19,464 nt of DNA from Microcaldota archaeon (GCA_027365215.1 DAHXNT010000005.1:1-19464), one strand, 5' to 3'; positions 7,133 to 14,767 are shown, counted from the stretch's first letter. A program made the numbers and translations. Notes: generated by a model not told the origin, from the letters alone.

Positions 7133-7695
7133 CATTCTACGCTTATATCTATTGTGTTTGGCGGTGCCGTCTTCGACTTGCCCATCCTTATCTCGAGCAC
7201 GCCGTTCCTGTAGTGCGCCTTGGCGCTCTGCGGATTGACGCCGTGCGGGAGCGTGACAGTCTGCGTCGTCTGCCCCGCATTGCTTGCGGAGCGCACGTTT
7301 ATCTGCCTGTTGCTGACGCTTACCGCAACGCTGTCCTTTGACGCTCCGCGCATTTCCATGGTCACGGTCATGCCTTTCTGCGTCTCGAATATGTCAACCA
7401 ACGGATTCGCTTCGTCCGCGCTCGGCCTAGGCTGCTGCGCATTGGAGTAGAGCGGCTGAGGCCCTTTCGGCGCCTGCGCGTTAGGCATCTTCACCCTCTC
7501 TATTATCGGGACTCCCTGCTTGTCTATCCTTATGTTGAGGCCTATCGGGCCTGGCCCGTCTCCGGGCTTCGGCGACATTGAGCTCATTATGTCCTTCAGC
7601 GCGCGGGATACGAACTTGGAGAGCTTCTCCAGCTCCTCCGGGCTCAGATAGCCGTCAGTATTGAAAGGAAAGTCGTCTGCGTCATTTTCTGTCAT
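7132..7695 (-). CDS. hsp20: Hsp20-family small heat-shock protein
   Basis: A 187-residue alpha-crystallin-type chaperone that binds unfolding proteins in the cytosol. The start is the ATG at 7693-7695, directly behind a strong GGGTGGG ribosome-binding site; a 23-codon upstream extension in the same frame covers the promoter and is rejected. The alpha-crystallin domain spans about 98-173, from PLVDIFETQKGMTVTMEMRG to VLEIRMGK, with the family's LPHGVNPQSAKAHYRNGVLEI near its end. The extreme C-terminus carries an I-x-I motif (IDI, 182-184), which in the family links dimers into oligomers. The N-terminal region is long, Pro/Gly-rich and acidic, with an EELEKLSKFVSRALKDIMSSM helix near 20-40. 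It probably has its own promoter at 7730-7741. Confidence 0.88.
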   Translation of the reverse strand: MTENDADDFPFNTDGYLSPEELEKLSKFVSRALKDIMSSMSPKPGDGPGPIGLNIRIDKQGVPIIERVKMPNAQAPKGPQPLYSNAQQPRPSADEANPLVDIFETQKGMTVTMEMRGASKDSVAVSVSNRQINVRSASNAGQTTQTVTLPHGVNPQSAKAHYRNGVLEIRMGKSKTAPPNTIDISVE

Positions 7696-7699
7696 TCTG

Positions 7700-7741
7700 C
7701 CCACCCTGCACAACAATTTACTGCGTGCACTTATAAAAAAC
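7700..7741 (-). promoter_or_regulatory. TATA box and strong SD of hsp20
   Basis: On the minus strand GTTTTTTATAAG (7730-7741) is the TATA element and GGGTGGG (7700-7706) the ribosome-binding site, four bases before the ATG at 7695. The implied leader is about 14 nt. Together these fix the hsp20 start against the longer frame. Confidence 0.6.
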
Positions 7742-7789
7742 TTTTGCAGCAATGCGATAAACAACGTATATGAAGAGCCAGCTATTGCG

Positions 7790-8842
7790 TCAGGACATCC
7801 ACTTCCCTATGCCGGACTGCTTCGCCTCGCTGGTTACCCCTATCATCTTGTCCGCGTACTTGCCTATTCGCTCTTCTGAGAACTCGTGCGCTCCACACAT
7901 GAAGCGCATTATGCGATCCTTGCTAGGCCTTATCTCCTTCATGCGGTCTATCTCGTCCCTTGCGAACTCCTTCACCTCCGGCTTCATGAACATGTCCTCG
8001 AGCTCCGTCGGGCTCACCTCGAAGGTGAACTGGTATTTCTCCTTGAGGTAGTCTGTGACCTCTTCCAGTGACTTCGATGCCTTTGCGATCTTCAGCGCGG
8101 TCTTGGGCCCCACGCCCTTCACGCCGATGTTGAAGTCGGTGCCGAGCATCATGCCTACCCATATGAGCTGCTTCTGGTTTATGCTGTTGAACGCCAGGGT
8201 GTCGCTCAGCGACGCCAGTTCCGTCTCGACGCTGACGTATATGTTCTTCCTCGGCAGCTTCCTCCTGCCTGTGATCGCCATGTTCCTCACTATGCGGTCC
8301 GCGCCGAGAAGCAGGGTGTCGTAGTCCTGGCTGCCGACCGCGTACACCATTCCCTCCTTGCAAAGGTAGCTGGCCTGGGCCTCGCCCTCGCTCGGAGCGC
8401 TTATGTAGGATATACCCATGCAGTCCAGCAGTTCCTTCGAGTCCGCGACTATCGCCTTCGTCACCCTCGTCGCCTGCTGCGCGTACGTCTTTGCCTCCTC
8501 TTCCTTGCCCTCCTTGACGGCCTTCTGCCAGTCTTCGTACGCCTTCTCCCGCCGCTGCATTCGCGCCTGTATGGTCTTCTGCTTGAGCATCGACGGTATG
8601 CCATCGAAGACGTATATCGGCGTGACCCCGTGGTCTATCATCTCTATCGACCTGTAGAAGAGGCCGGAGAGGTGGCTGGTTACGCTGCCCTTCGAGTCCA
8701 TGAGCGGCGTGCCGTCGGGCTGCCTTATTATCGACAGGAACTGGTAGAGGACGTTGTACGCATCGATAGCTATAGTTCTGCCCCTAAGGTCGTCGAGGGT
8801 TATCTTTCGCTTCTGCACCAGCTTGCTGAGGTCCACTGACAT
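7790..8842 (-). CDS. fen: Flap endonuclease FEN-1
   Basis: A structure-specific 5' nuclease of 350 residues that removes flaps in Okazaki-fragment maturation and long-patch repair. The start MSVDLSKL at 8840-8842 matches the invariant archaeal/eukaryotic FEN-1 N-terminus (MGVDLxKL), so the 20-codon upstream extension is rejected. Metal ligands are in place: Asp27 (AIDAYN), Asp80 (VFDG), Glu152 and Glu154 (SEGEAQ), Asp173 and Asp175 (SQDYD), Asp236 (GTDFN). The H2TH/K+ motif GVKGVGPKTALKI covers 240-252. The C-terminus QSGIGKWM (342-349) fits a PCNA-binding PIP box with Trp-Met in place of the usual aromatic pair. It follows the aMBF1 gene by 34 nt on the same strand, probably in one operon. 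Confidence 0.96.
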   Translation of the reverse strand: MSVDLSKLVQKRKITLDDLRGRTIAIDAYNVLYQFLSIIRQPDGTPLMDSKGSVTSHLSGLFYRSIEMIDHGVTPIYVFDGIPSMLKQKTIQARMQRREKAYEDWQKAVKEGKEEEAKTYAQQATRVTKAIVADSKELLDCMGISYISAPSEGEAQASYLCKEGMVYAVGSQDYDTLLLGADRIVRNMAITGRRKLPRKNIYVSVETELASLSDTLAFNSINQKQLIWVGMMLGTDFNIGVKGVGPKTALKIAKASKSLEEVTDYLKEKYQFTFEVSPTELEDMFMKPEVKEFARDEIDRMKEIRPSKDRIMRFMCGAHEFSEERIGKYADKMIGVTSEAKQSGIGKWMS

Positions 8843-8876
8843 TAACAGCACCGTAGTCATTCTCTTCCGTTGCGGC

Positions 8877-9335
8877 TCACTTGAGCTCCATGAAGTCCCC
8901 AAGCGAGGCGCTCGACTTCCTGTCGCCGCCCGTCCGCTCCGGCTCCTCCTCGGCCTCCGAAAGCAGCTTTATGCTGAGCGCGTGCTCGAGCTGCTTGACG
9001 GTCTTGCTCGTCGGCACGGTCTTCTCCTCTTCTACCCTGCGGAGGAACGATTCCTTCTCGTTTATCATCTCCGCCAGCACCTTGAGAGGAAGGCTCATTT
9101 TCTCCCTCGCATGCCTTATCACTGCGCCGTAGTTCTGCACGATCGGCCTCTCCTCGTCGGTCTTCGGCCTGGGCCTCGCGTTCCTGTATGGCGAACCGGG
9201 CTTCTTCTGCGCCTGCGGGCGCGCCAGTATCTTCTTGCCTTCAGCGCACACCGAGCACACCCTGAGCTCCGTGCCATCGACGTCTATCGTGTACAGGCTA
9301 GACGCACGTCTGCCGCAGATCTCACATTCCTCCAT
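8877..9335 (-). CDS. mbf1: Archaeal multiprotein bridging factor aMBF1 (Zn ribbon + HTH)
   Basis: A 152-residue protein. Its N-terminal Zn ribbon has CEIC (Cys4, Cys7) and CSVC (Cys27, Cys30); a Pro/Arg-rich linker (about 38-62) leads to the Cro/C1-type helix-turn-helix at about 67-125 (from YGAVIRHAREKMSLPLKVLA). A charged tail follows. This layout is the archaeal MBF1, which associates with ribosomes or the transcription machinery in cells studied so far. Two adjacent ATGs exist (9336-9338 and 9333-9335); the second is better spaced from GGGTGG upstream. It leads an apparent operon with fen. Its divergent neighbour is the M50 protease gene. Confidence 0.92.
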   Translation of the reverse strand: MEECEICGRRASSLYTIDVDGTELRVCSVCAEGKKILARPQAQKKPGSPYRNARPRPKTDEERPIVQNYGAVIRHAREKMSLPLKVLAEMINEKESFLRRVEEEKTVPTSKTVKQLEHALSIKLLSEAEEEPERTGGDRKSSASLGDFMELK

Positions 9336-9349
9336 CATGCCACCCTAAT

Positions 9350-9381
9350 GATATATATTTTGTTGCCTTACATATTTATTA
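9350..9381. promoter_or_regulatory. Divergent promoter block between mbf1 and the M50 protease gene
   Basis: Two AT-rich elements, GATATATATTTT (9350-9361) and CATATTTATTA (9371-9381), lie in the 72-bp gap. On the minus strand the second one (TAATAAATATG) fits mbf1, with transcription near 9350 and a leader that includes GGGTGG. On the plus strand either could start the protease mRNA, near 9381 or near 9402. Confidence 0.45.
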
Positions 9382-9407
9382 CCTCTTCGGAATATTTAGT
9401 GATTTTA

Positions 9408-10850
9408 GTGGAGAATAGGCTTTCGAACGCTCTCGTGATACTGGTTGTAGTCGCAGGGATCATTGCCCTTTACGCGAGCTACACCCTCGTCTTCCTCGGC
9501 ATATTCGCCAGGTGGGGCATCGCGATTGTCACGCTCATACTGGCAGGCATGGCGATAAAGAGGATTAAGTCCCTTGAGGGCGGCCTCGGCATGTACCTTC
9601 TCGGAACCAGGGCTGGCATAAGCACCATAAACAACATATCGAAGAGCCACAGGTCCTTCTGGAACAACATGGCAATCTGGGGAGTGGTCGTCGGCTTCGG
9701 CCTGCTATCGTACCCGCTGCTTAAAGGCAGGGTTAGCAAGAAGCTATACGCGTTTGGAATGTTCTCGCTGTTCGTGATGATGTTCTTCGTGGTGCCGTAC
9801 ACAGGGTCGGCGCTCCAGTTCATCCACCTCTCTGTAATACAGAATGCCATAAGCAGCGCCAGCGCGTCGCACGCCTCAGGTTTCAACATCGTGGGCTACG
9901 TGATCGACGGCGTATCGCTGGTGGCCGGCTTCTCCGGCTTCGTGTTCATATCTATACTTTACAACGCGGGAAACATACTGTTCGGGATAGCGAGCTATAT
10001 AGCCAGCGGCGCGACCAACACCGGCTCGCTGACCAGCCAGATACCCGGAGTCGCGCCAATAATACCCGGGATAGACCTGCCGCTTGCAGCCGGCATAATA
10101 TCCCTCGCCATACTTCTCATAATACACGAGGCGTCCCACGGGGTGCTGGCAAGGGCCTTCGGCATAAAGCTGAAGAAGGTGGGCCTGGTCATGTTCGGAC
10201 TGATACCCTTCGGCGCGTTCGTCGAACCGGACGAGAAGGCGGTCAACAGGCTGGACAGCATGAAGCAGACGAAGATAGTCTCCGCAGGCATCTCCATGAA
10301 CCTCATAGCCATGCTCGTGTTCTTCATTCCGATGATGCTCATGGGGGTATACGTGGTGCCTGGGCTGTACGCGCATGCTGTCGAGATAACGAGCGTGATG
10401 CCTGGCTACCCCGCCAATGGCATACTCGCGCCAGGAATGGTAGTGCAGAAATGGAACGGTTACAACATAACAGGCCTGGGCAGCTTCACCACGGCAGCAG
10501 CAGGGGACTTTCCGGGCAAGGTCGTCTCCGTGACTACGAACCAGGGCACCTACGACATAAAGGCCGTTGCGAGCCCTGCGAACAGTTCAGTGGGGTTGAT
10601 TGGGATAACGGTAGGCGAGCCGCTCTCTACTACGGCAAGCGCTCGCGCGCTCTTCTTCCTGTACAGCCTGTTCTCGATATCCTTCCTGCTTAACTTCCTA
10701 GTGGGGATAATCAACCTGCTCCCGATACCGGGATTCGACGGCTGGCGCATATACAAGGTGAACATAAAGAGCAACGCGTTCGTCAACGCGCTTGTGGCAA
10801 TAATAGTCATAGGCCTGCTGATAAACGTGCTTCCCTGGCTTTACGTGTGA
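9408..10850 (+). CDS. M50-family (site-2 protease-like) membrane metalloprotease
   Basis: A polytopic membrane protease of 480 residues that cuts substrates within or near the membrane. The zinc site HEASH lies at 240-244 (His240, Glu241, His244) inside a hydrophobic helix, and the third ligand is Asp444 in the LLPIPGFDG motif, as in site-2 proteases. Between them, about 325-402 looks like a PDZ-type domain (EITSVMPGYPANGILAPGMVVQKWNG). Four or more hydrophobic helices precede HEASH. The start is unsure: GTG 9408 has GTGAT five bases upstream and is preferred, GTG 9399 is the alternative; the frame runs open far upstream through fen and mbf1, but that part is antisense. The last ten bases overlap the phosphoesterase gene tail to tail. 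The substrate is unknown; regulated proteolysis of a membrane-bound regulator or quality control are options. Confidence 0.9.
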   Translation: MENRLSNALVILVVVAGIIALYASYTLVFLGIFARWGIAIVTLILAGMAIKRIKSLEGGLGMYLLGTRAGISTINNISKSHRSFWNNMAIWGVVVGFGLLSYPLLKGRVSKKLYAFGMFSLFVMMFFVVPYTGSALQFIHLSVIQNAISSASASHASGFNIVGYVIDGVSLVAGFSGFVFISILYNAGNILFGIASYIASGATNTGSLTSQIPGVAPIIPGIDLPLAAGIISLAILLIIHEASHGVLARAFGIKLKKVGLVMFGLIPFGAFVEPDEKAVNRLDSMKQTKIVSAGISMNLIAMLVFFIPMMLMGVYVVPGLYAHAVEITSVMPGYPANGILAPGMVVQKWNGYNITGLGSFTTAAAGDFPGKVVSVTTNQGTYDIKAVASPANSSVGLIGITVGEPLSTTASARALFFLYSLFSISFLLNFLVGIINLLPIPGFDGWRIYKVNIKSNAFVNALVAIIVIGLLINVLPWLYV

Positions 10851-11596
10851 AGCGACGCCGCCTTCCTCAGCTCTGCTATAGTGCCGAATTCCATAGTTGA
10901 GCCGTAGCCGACCGCTATGGCCCTCATGCTATCCACGTTCAGCTCGCGCAGCACTGGCGAGAGAAGCTTGCCCTCCGGCACGGTGTTCACCTCCGTTCCA
11001 GTAGAAAAGTAGCCTATCGCCGGGAACACCACTATCCTGACCTTGCGATACTCGCCTACTAGGAAGCACCTGAGCTTCTCCTTCCTGTCCACGGCGTTGT
11101 ACACCGCGATTGCGGGATGCTCGTGGCCCATTATCAGCGTGTGCGTGCCCTTCGGTATTTCCTTCGGCAGCTCGTCGCCGTGGAAGAAGAGATAGCCGCC
11201 GATTGCGTACTGTTCCGCGTATATCTTCAGCCCCATGCTCTCGCGGTACCTGTCGACGAAGTTGTCATGGTTCCCCTTGATGAGCGTCAGCGACGCGCCC
11301 TTTTCCTTCAGGAACGCGGCGAGGTCGTACAGCTCGTTGAACTCGTCCGTAGCCACTGTCGAGAAATCGTTCTTTATGTCGCCGTTCACGATCACCGTCT
11401 TCGCTCCGGTCAAATCTATCGACTTTCCGAGCGCGACCGTTATGCCCTTCAGGTTGACCTTCGGAAGGAATATACCTCGGCCCGCCTGCGCGGCCTCGTG
11501 ACCGAGGTGAGGATCCGAGATGACAAGCGCGTTAAGGCTCCTTATGTACGCTACAGGAATGCCGCCGATCAGTTCCATGTCTTCGGTAAGGCGCAT
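10841..11596 (-). CDS. Calcineurin-like metallophosphoesterase, COG1407 type (Lhr-linked)
   Basis: A 251-residue cytosolic enzyme with the full metallophosphoesterase signature: ISDPHLGHE (Asp28, His30), NGDIKND (Asp73), GNHDN (Asn109, His110), FHGDE (His139) and GHEHPAI (His158, His160). The ordering and size match the COG1407 ICC-like branch. It starts 18 nt after the Lhr-like helicase stop on the same strand. In several bacteria the equivalent gene (lhr-p) is encoded beside lhr in a DNA-repair cassette, so a joint role at nucleic-acid ends is plausible; whether the substrate is DNA or RNA phosphate is unknown. Its stop lies ten bases inside the 3' end of the convergent protease gene. The helicase and this gene probably form one transcript. 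Confidence 0.9.
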   Translation of the reverse strand: MRLTEDMELIGGIPVAYIRSLNALVISDPHLGHEAAQAGRGIFLPKVNLKGITVALGKSIDLTGAKTVIVNGDIKNDFSTVATDEFNELYDLAAFLKEKGASLTLIKGNHDNFVDRYRESMGLKIYAEQYAIGGYLFFHGDELPKEIPKGTHTLIMGHEHPAIAVYNAVDRKEKLRCFLVGEYRKVRIVVFPAIGYFSTGTEVNTVPEGKLLSPVLRELNVDSMRAIAVGYGSTMEFGTIAELRKAASLHT

Positions 11597-11614
11597 GCCA
11601 TCACGCTCCTGTCT

Positions 11615-14287
11615 CTACCTGCTCTGTGCTATCTGCTGCAGCACCAGCTTGTGCAGCTTCTTGAGGTATTCGCGCTTGCCCTTCATCATTACCACGTCCG
11701 CGTGGCCGAAGGTTATTATGTTGTGCGAGAACGGCGACGGGTACTTCGTGGTGATGAACTTCACCTTTATCTTGCCGCTCTTCACGTTGCTGATTACCTC
11801 CTCGAGCCTCGGCAGGTCCATCATGTCGTTGAATATCTCCCTGTACGTCTCCCTCAGTATCGGGAAGTTGGGGTCTATGCTCTCTACGGCCTTCAGCAGC
11901 AGTTGGGAATTGACCTGCTGCCTGCCGACGTTTATCTTGTAGCCCTTGTAGTTCTTCAGTATCATGAAGCTCCTTGCAGCGACGTGCCTGAACTTCCTTC
12001 TCATCATCTCGGTGTTCCTTATGTTCCTCCTGAGCAGGGACCTTATGTCAGACCTGCCGACCTCGTCGATTACGTCGTCGATTATCTTCTTCGTTATGCC
12101 CATTCCGCCCTTCGCGTATATGGCGAAGCCGTTGTCGTTCACCATTATGTTCAGGTCCATGTCGAGCTCCTCGCTCAGCAGTATAGCTATCGTCCTGGAG
12201 AACGCATCGTTCACGCGCCTGCCGAACAGGGAATGGAAGATCAGGTATTCCCTACCCTCCTCTATGTCCTTGGTGCGCTCCACAAGTAGCGAGGTGTTGC
12301 TCGGCACCTCCTTCGCGAACAGGAGCTGCTCGAGGAAATATCCGTACATCGATTCCTTTGCGTTCGCGTCGACAGGCATCGCCGATAGGTAAGCGTCTAC
12401 CTTCTTCGACACCCTCATCGACTTGCGTATCAGCGGCGCCTTCTTGCCCTTCAGTTCCGCGGTTATCAGCTTCGCTAGCCCTCCCCTGAATTCGCCTATC
12501 TCGTTGGCGAGCTCGTAACTCAGGGGGAGCTGCTCAGAGAACCACGGCGGTATCGTGGGGCTGCTGGACTTTGCCTCCCGCACGTACGCCTTCATGCCCT
12601 TCGCATACTGGAACTCGTAGAGCCTGCCGCCCAGCGCGAAGATGTCCCCCTGCTTTAGCCTCGTAAGGAATTCCTCCTCTATGTTGCCGACCCATTTGGC
12701 GCCGACGAACACGTTCACCGCCACCTCGTCGGGTATGGTGCCGAGGTTGAGCATGTATATTACCTTGACGAGCTTGCCGCGCCTGCCTATCATGTTGGTC
12801 TTGTCGTCGTACCATATCTTGCCGTACACCCTTCTGCTCTCAAGGCCGACGTAATTGCCCGCGAGGTAGTTTATCAGCGACATGAAGTCGTCCCTGTCGA
12901 GATCGCTGTATGGATATGCGCGCCTTATGACGTTGTACGCATCATCGATGTTCCACTTCTTGCTTATCGCCATCCCGACTATGTGCTGCGACAGCACGTC
13001 CAGCGGGTCCCTCGGAACCGTGAATGCGTCGAGGTGCTTCTTCCTCGCCGCGTCAAGCATTACGGACACCTCGACTAGGTCGTCCCTGTTCATAGCTATC
13101 ATCTCGCCCTTCGCCACCGCCTTGTACGAATGGCCCGCCCTGCCTATCCTCTGGACGGCCCTCGTGACGCTCTTCGGCGATCCGAGCTGTATGACGTTGT
13201 CTATCGTGCCTATGTCGACGCCGAGCTCGAGGCTTGTCGATGACACGACGCAGCGGAGCGCACCCTTCTTCAGCATGTCCTCCACCTCCAGGCGCGACTG
13301 CCTGGACAGCGACCCGTGATGCGCCGCGACGTCGCCCTCGCCGTACTTGAACCTCTTCTTCAGGTTGAATACCACGCGCTCAGTCCCGCTCCTAGTGTTC
13401 GTGAAGATGAGCGCCGTCTTGCTCTTCTTTATTATGCCGTTTATCTCCTTGTAAAGCGCGTTTTCCAACTGTGCCTCCGGCACGCTTATTATGTCCTTGA
13501 CCGGGCTCATCGCAGTTACGTCGAGCTTCTTGCTCCACGAGGCGTCGACGACCACGCAGTCCCTTGGCGCCCCCTTCTCGTAGCCGACGAGGAACTTCGC
13601 GGCCTCGTCTAGAGGGTGCAGGGTCGCGCCCAGGCCTATCCTTGTGGGATTGTGGCCCACAATGTCGGCCAGCCTCTCCAGAGACAGCGCGAGGTGAACC
13701 CCGCGCTTGTTGTTAGCGAGCTCGTGTATCTCGTCGACAATCACGTACTCCAGAGAGTTGAACTTCTCTATGAGCTTCTCCGAGTTGAGTATTATGGCGA
13801 GCGATTCCGGGGTCGTTACCAGTATGTTGGGCGGGTTGAGCAGCTGCTTTCGCCTGTCGCTCTGCGGGGTGTCGCCGGTCCTTACGGCTATCGTCACCTT
13901 CCGCACGCCATCCCTTATCATGTCGACCCCCTTCTCCTTCTTTATCACATCGTATATCTCTTCAAGGGGCTTCGTCAGGTTGTTGTATATGTCATTGTTA
14001 AGCGCCCTCAGGGGCGATATGTACAGGCAGTAGACCTTGTCCTCGAGCTTGCCGGCAAGGCTGTAGTCGAACAGGTGGCTTATGACGCTCGTGAACGCCG
14101 ACATTGTCTTGCCGGAGCCGGTCGGGGCGGTTATCAGGAGGCTTTTCCTGTCGCGTATGAGCTTGAACGAGAATTTCTGCGGCGGCGTGAGCTCCTTGAA
14201 GTTCGAGGTGAACCATTCCCTGACGTACCTGTTCATCGAGCCGAGGCTCTCCTCGTCGTCGAACGGCTTCTCAAGGTGTTCTATCAT
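11615..14287 (-). CDS. lhr: Lhr-family superfamily 2 helicase
   Basis: An 890-residue ATP-dependent helicase. Core motifs in order: Q-type start LTPPQKFSF (33-41), Walker A TAPTGSGKT (53-61), SPLRAL (91-96), TTPESL (158-163), DEIH box VDEIHELA (184-191), motif III GATLHP (220-225), STSLELGVDIG (350-360) and motif VI QRIGRAGH (379-386). A winged-helix and the Lhr 'domain 4' follow from about 430 to 880; the length equals an Lhr core without the bacterial C-terminal extension. Lhr proteins unwind forked DNA and DNA:RNA hybrids in repair and recombination; archaeal members are split into aLhr1 and aLhr2, and I do not assign one. The start ATG at 14285-14287 has GGTG five bases upstream. It leads the operon with the COG1407 phosphoesterase; its leader is structured (14288-14350). 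Confidence 0.95.
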   Translation of the reverse strand: MIEHLEKPFDDEESLGSMNRYVREWFTSNFKELTPPQKFSFKLIRDRKSLLITAPTGSGKTMSAFTSVISHLFDYSLAGKLEDKVYCLYISPLRALNNDIYNNLTKPLEEIYDVIKKEKGVDMIRDGVRKVTIAVRTGDTPQSDRRKQLLNPPNILVTTPESLAIILNSEKLIEKFNSLEYVIVDEIHELANNKRGVHLALSLERLADIVGHNPTRIGLGATLHPLDEAAKFLVGYEKGAPRDCVVVDASWSKKLDVTAMSPVKDIISVPEAQLENALYKEINGIIKKSKTALIFTNTRSGTERVVFNLKKRFKYGEGDVAAHHGSLSRQSRLEVEDMLKKGALRCVVSSTSLELGVDIGTIDNVIQLGSPKSVTRAVQRIGRAGHSYKAVAKGEMIAMNRDDLVEVSVMLDAARKKHLDAFTVPRDPLDVLSQHIVGMAISKKWNIDDAYNVIRRAYPYSDLDRDDFMSLINYLAGNYVGLESRRVYGKIWYDDKTNMIGRRGKLVKVIYMLNLGTIPDEVAVNVFVGAKWVGNIEEEFLTRLKQGDIFALGGRLYEFQYAKGMKAYVREAKSSSPTIPPWFSEQLPLSYELANEIGEFRGGLAKLITAELKGKKAPLIRKSMRVSKKVDAYLSAMPVDANAKESMYGYFLEQLLFAKEVPSNTSLLVERTKDIEEGREYLIFHSLFGRRVNDAFSRTIAILLSEELDMDLNIMVNDNGFAIYAKGGMGITKKIIDDVIDEVGRSDIRSLLRRNIRNTEMMRRKFRHVAARSFMILKNYKGYKINVGRQQVNSQLLLKAVESIDPNFPILRETYREIFNDMMDLPRLEEVISNVKSGKIKVKFITTKYPSPFSHNIITFGHADVVMMKGKREYLKKLHKLVLQQIAQSR

Positions 14288-14348
14288 GTGCGCACCGTTT
14301 GCGTGCGATCGTGCATGCCTGCGCGTTATGCGCAGGAGGATCAGCCAT
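14271..14348 (-). CDS. Possible 25-codon upstream ORF overlapping lhr
   Basis: An ATG at 14346-14348 lies just about where the TATA box at 14373-14383 would start transcription (near 14351), so it could be a leaderless start codon. It opens 25 codons (beginning MADPPAHNAQACTIA), ending at a TGA at 14271-14273, past the lhr ATG in another frame. If translated, it would overlap the lhr start and could modulate it. Chance is a fair alternative. Confidence 0.25.
   Translation of the reverse strand: MADPPAHNAQACTIARKRCAHDRTP
14318..14336 (-). promoter_or_regulatory. Hairpin in the lhr leader
   Basis: CCTGCGC (14318-14324) and GCGCAGG (14330-14336) form a perfect 7-bp stem around a 5-nt loop, inside the predicted lhr leader. 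A further imperfect stem, GCGTGC/GCATGC, lies at about 14301-14318, partly alternative to it. Confidence 0.45.
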
Positions 14349-14372
14349 CGCGCTAAGTAGATTTACTTCAAG

Positions 14373-14383
14373 GGATAAAAACC
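14373..14383 (-). promoter_or_regulatory. TATA box of lhr
   Basis: The minus strand reads GGTTTTTATCC. Transcription would start near 14351, giving a leader of about 60 nt, much longer than the 8-15 nt inferred for several neighbours. Confidence 0.45.
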
Positions 14384-14411
14384 TGCGCCAGGAATAAGTA
14401 GAATCAGGTGC

Positions 14412-14429
14412 ATGCCTGCATGCAGGCAT
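14412..14429. repeat. 18-bp perfect palindrome after the ferredoxin gene
   Basis: ATGCCTGCATGCAGGCAT equals its own reverse complement and lies five bases beyond the ferredoxin stop. As RNA it could form a hairpin at the transcript end, though no clear T-tract adjoins it. The 12-mer GTGCATGCCTGC (14408-14419) is repeated at 14311-14322 in the lhr leader, 97 bp away. Confidence 0.6.
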
Positions 14430-14434
14430 ACGGG

Positions 14435-14767
14435 CTACTTGTATATGGAATCGTACTGCGTGTTGTTGTCGTCGACGATGTGTATGCACTCGCCCTCGCA
14501 CTCTATCAGGCACGCCTGGCAGAGTATGCACGCCTCGCCGTTGACCGCTACCGACTTCTCCTTGAAGTGGTTGTGGCCGTCCTGCACGTCCTTCCACTTG
14601 GCGTAGACGGTAGGATCCTCCTGACCCTTCCACTGCTGCTCCGGGGGAGCGACATCGCTGTTGACGTCCGCCGCGTTCGTGTCCTTCATCTCAAATACGG
14701 CTACGGGGCACACGTCGTGGCAGTGCGCGCATCCGGTGCACTTCGGTTTATCTACCCATACCTTCAT
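14435..14767 (-). CDS. Two-cluster [4Fe-4S] ferredoxin with long inter-cluster insert
   Basis: A 110-residue soluble electron carrier. Cluster-binding motif 1 is CTGCAHCHDVCP (Cys10, 13, 16, 20); motif 2 is CILCQACLIEC (Cys80, 83, 86, 90). Both follow C-x2-C-x2-C-x3-C. The usual Pro after the last Cys is kept in the first motif but is Glu91 in the second, where Cys94 is an extra. Standard bacterial-type 2[4Fe-4S] ferredoxins are about 55-60 residues; here about 55 residues of polar, Asp/Gln/Trp/Lys-rich sequence separate the clusters. It has its own TATA box at 14801-14813. The partner enzyme is not in the window; ribonucleotide reductase is an unlikely direct one, since a B12-type uses thiols. 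Confidence 0.92.
   Translation of the reverse strand: MKVWVDKPKCTGCAHCHDVCPVAVFEMKDTNAADVNSDVAPPEQQWKGQEDPTVYAKWKDVQDGHNHFKEKSVAVNGEACILCQACLIECEGECIHIVDDNNTQYDSIYK

Noticed and set aside
8754..9407. N-terminal extension of the M50 protease frame back to 8754
   Set aside because: It runs antisense through fen and mbf1, is not hydrophobic or family-like, and the divergent promoter block at 9350-9381 lies inside it. The protein proper starts near 9408.
11117..12289. 390-codon open frame on the plus strand
   Set aside because: Antisense to the phosphoesterase and lhr genes, which have full motif sets. Its Val/Leu/His/Tyr/Arg-rich composition is a typical mirror of codon-biased genes.
14318..14429. 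CRISPR-like or integration-site repeats from the GTGCATGCCTGC copies
   Set aside because: Only two copies, no regular spacers, no integrase or cas gene nearby.
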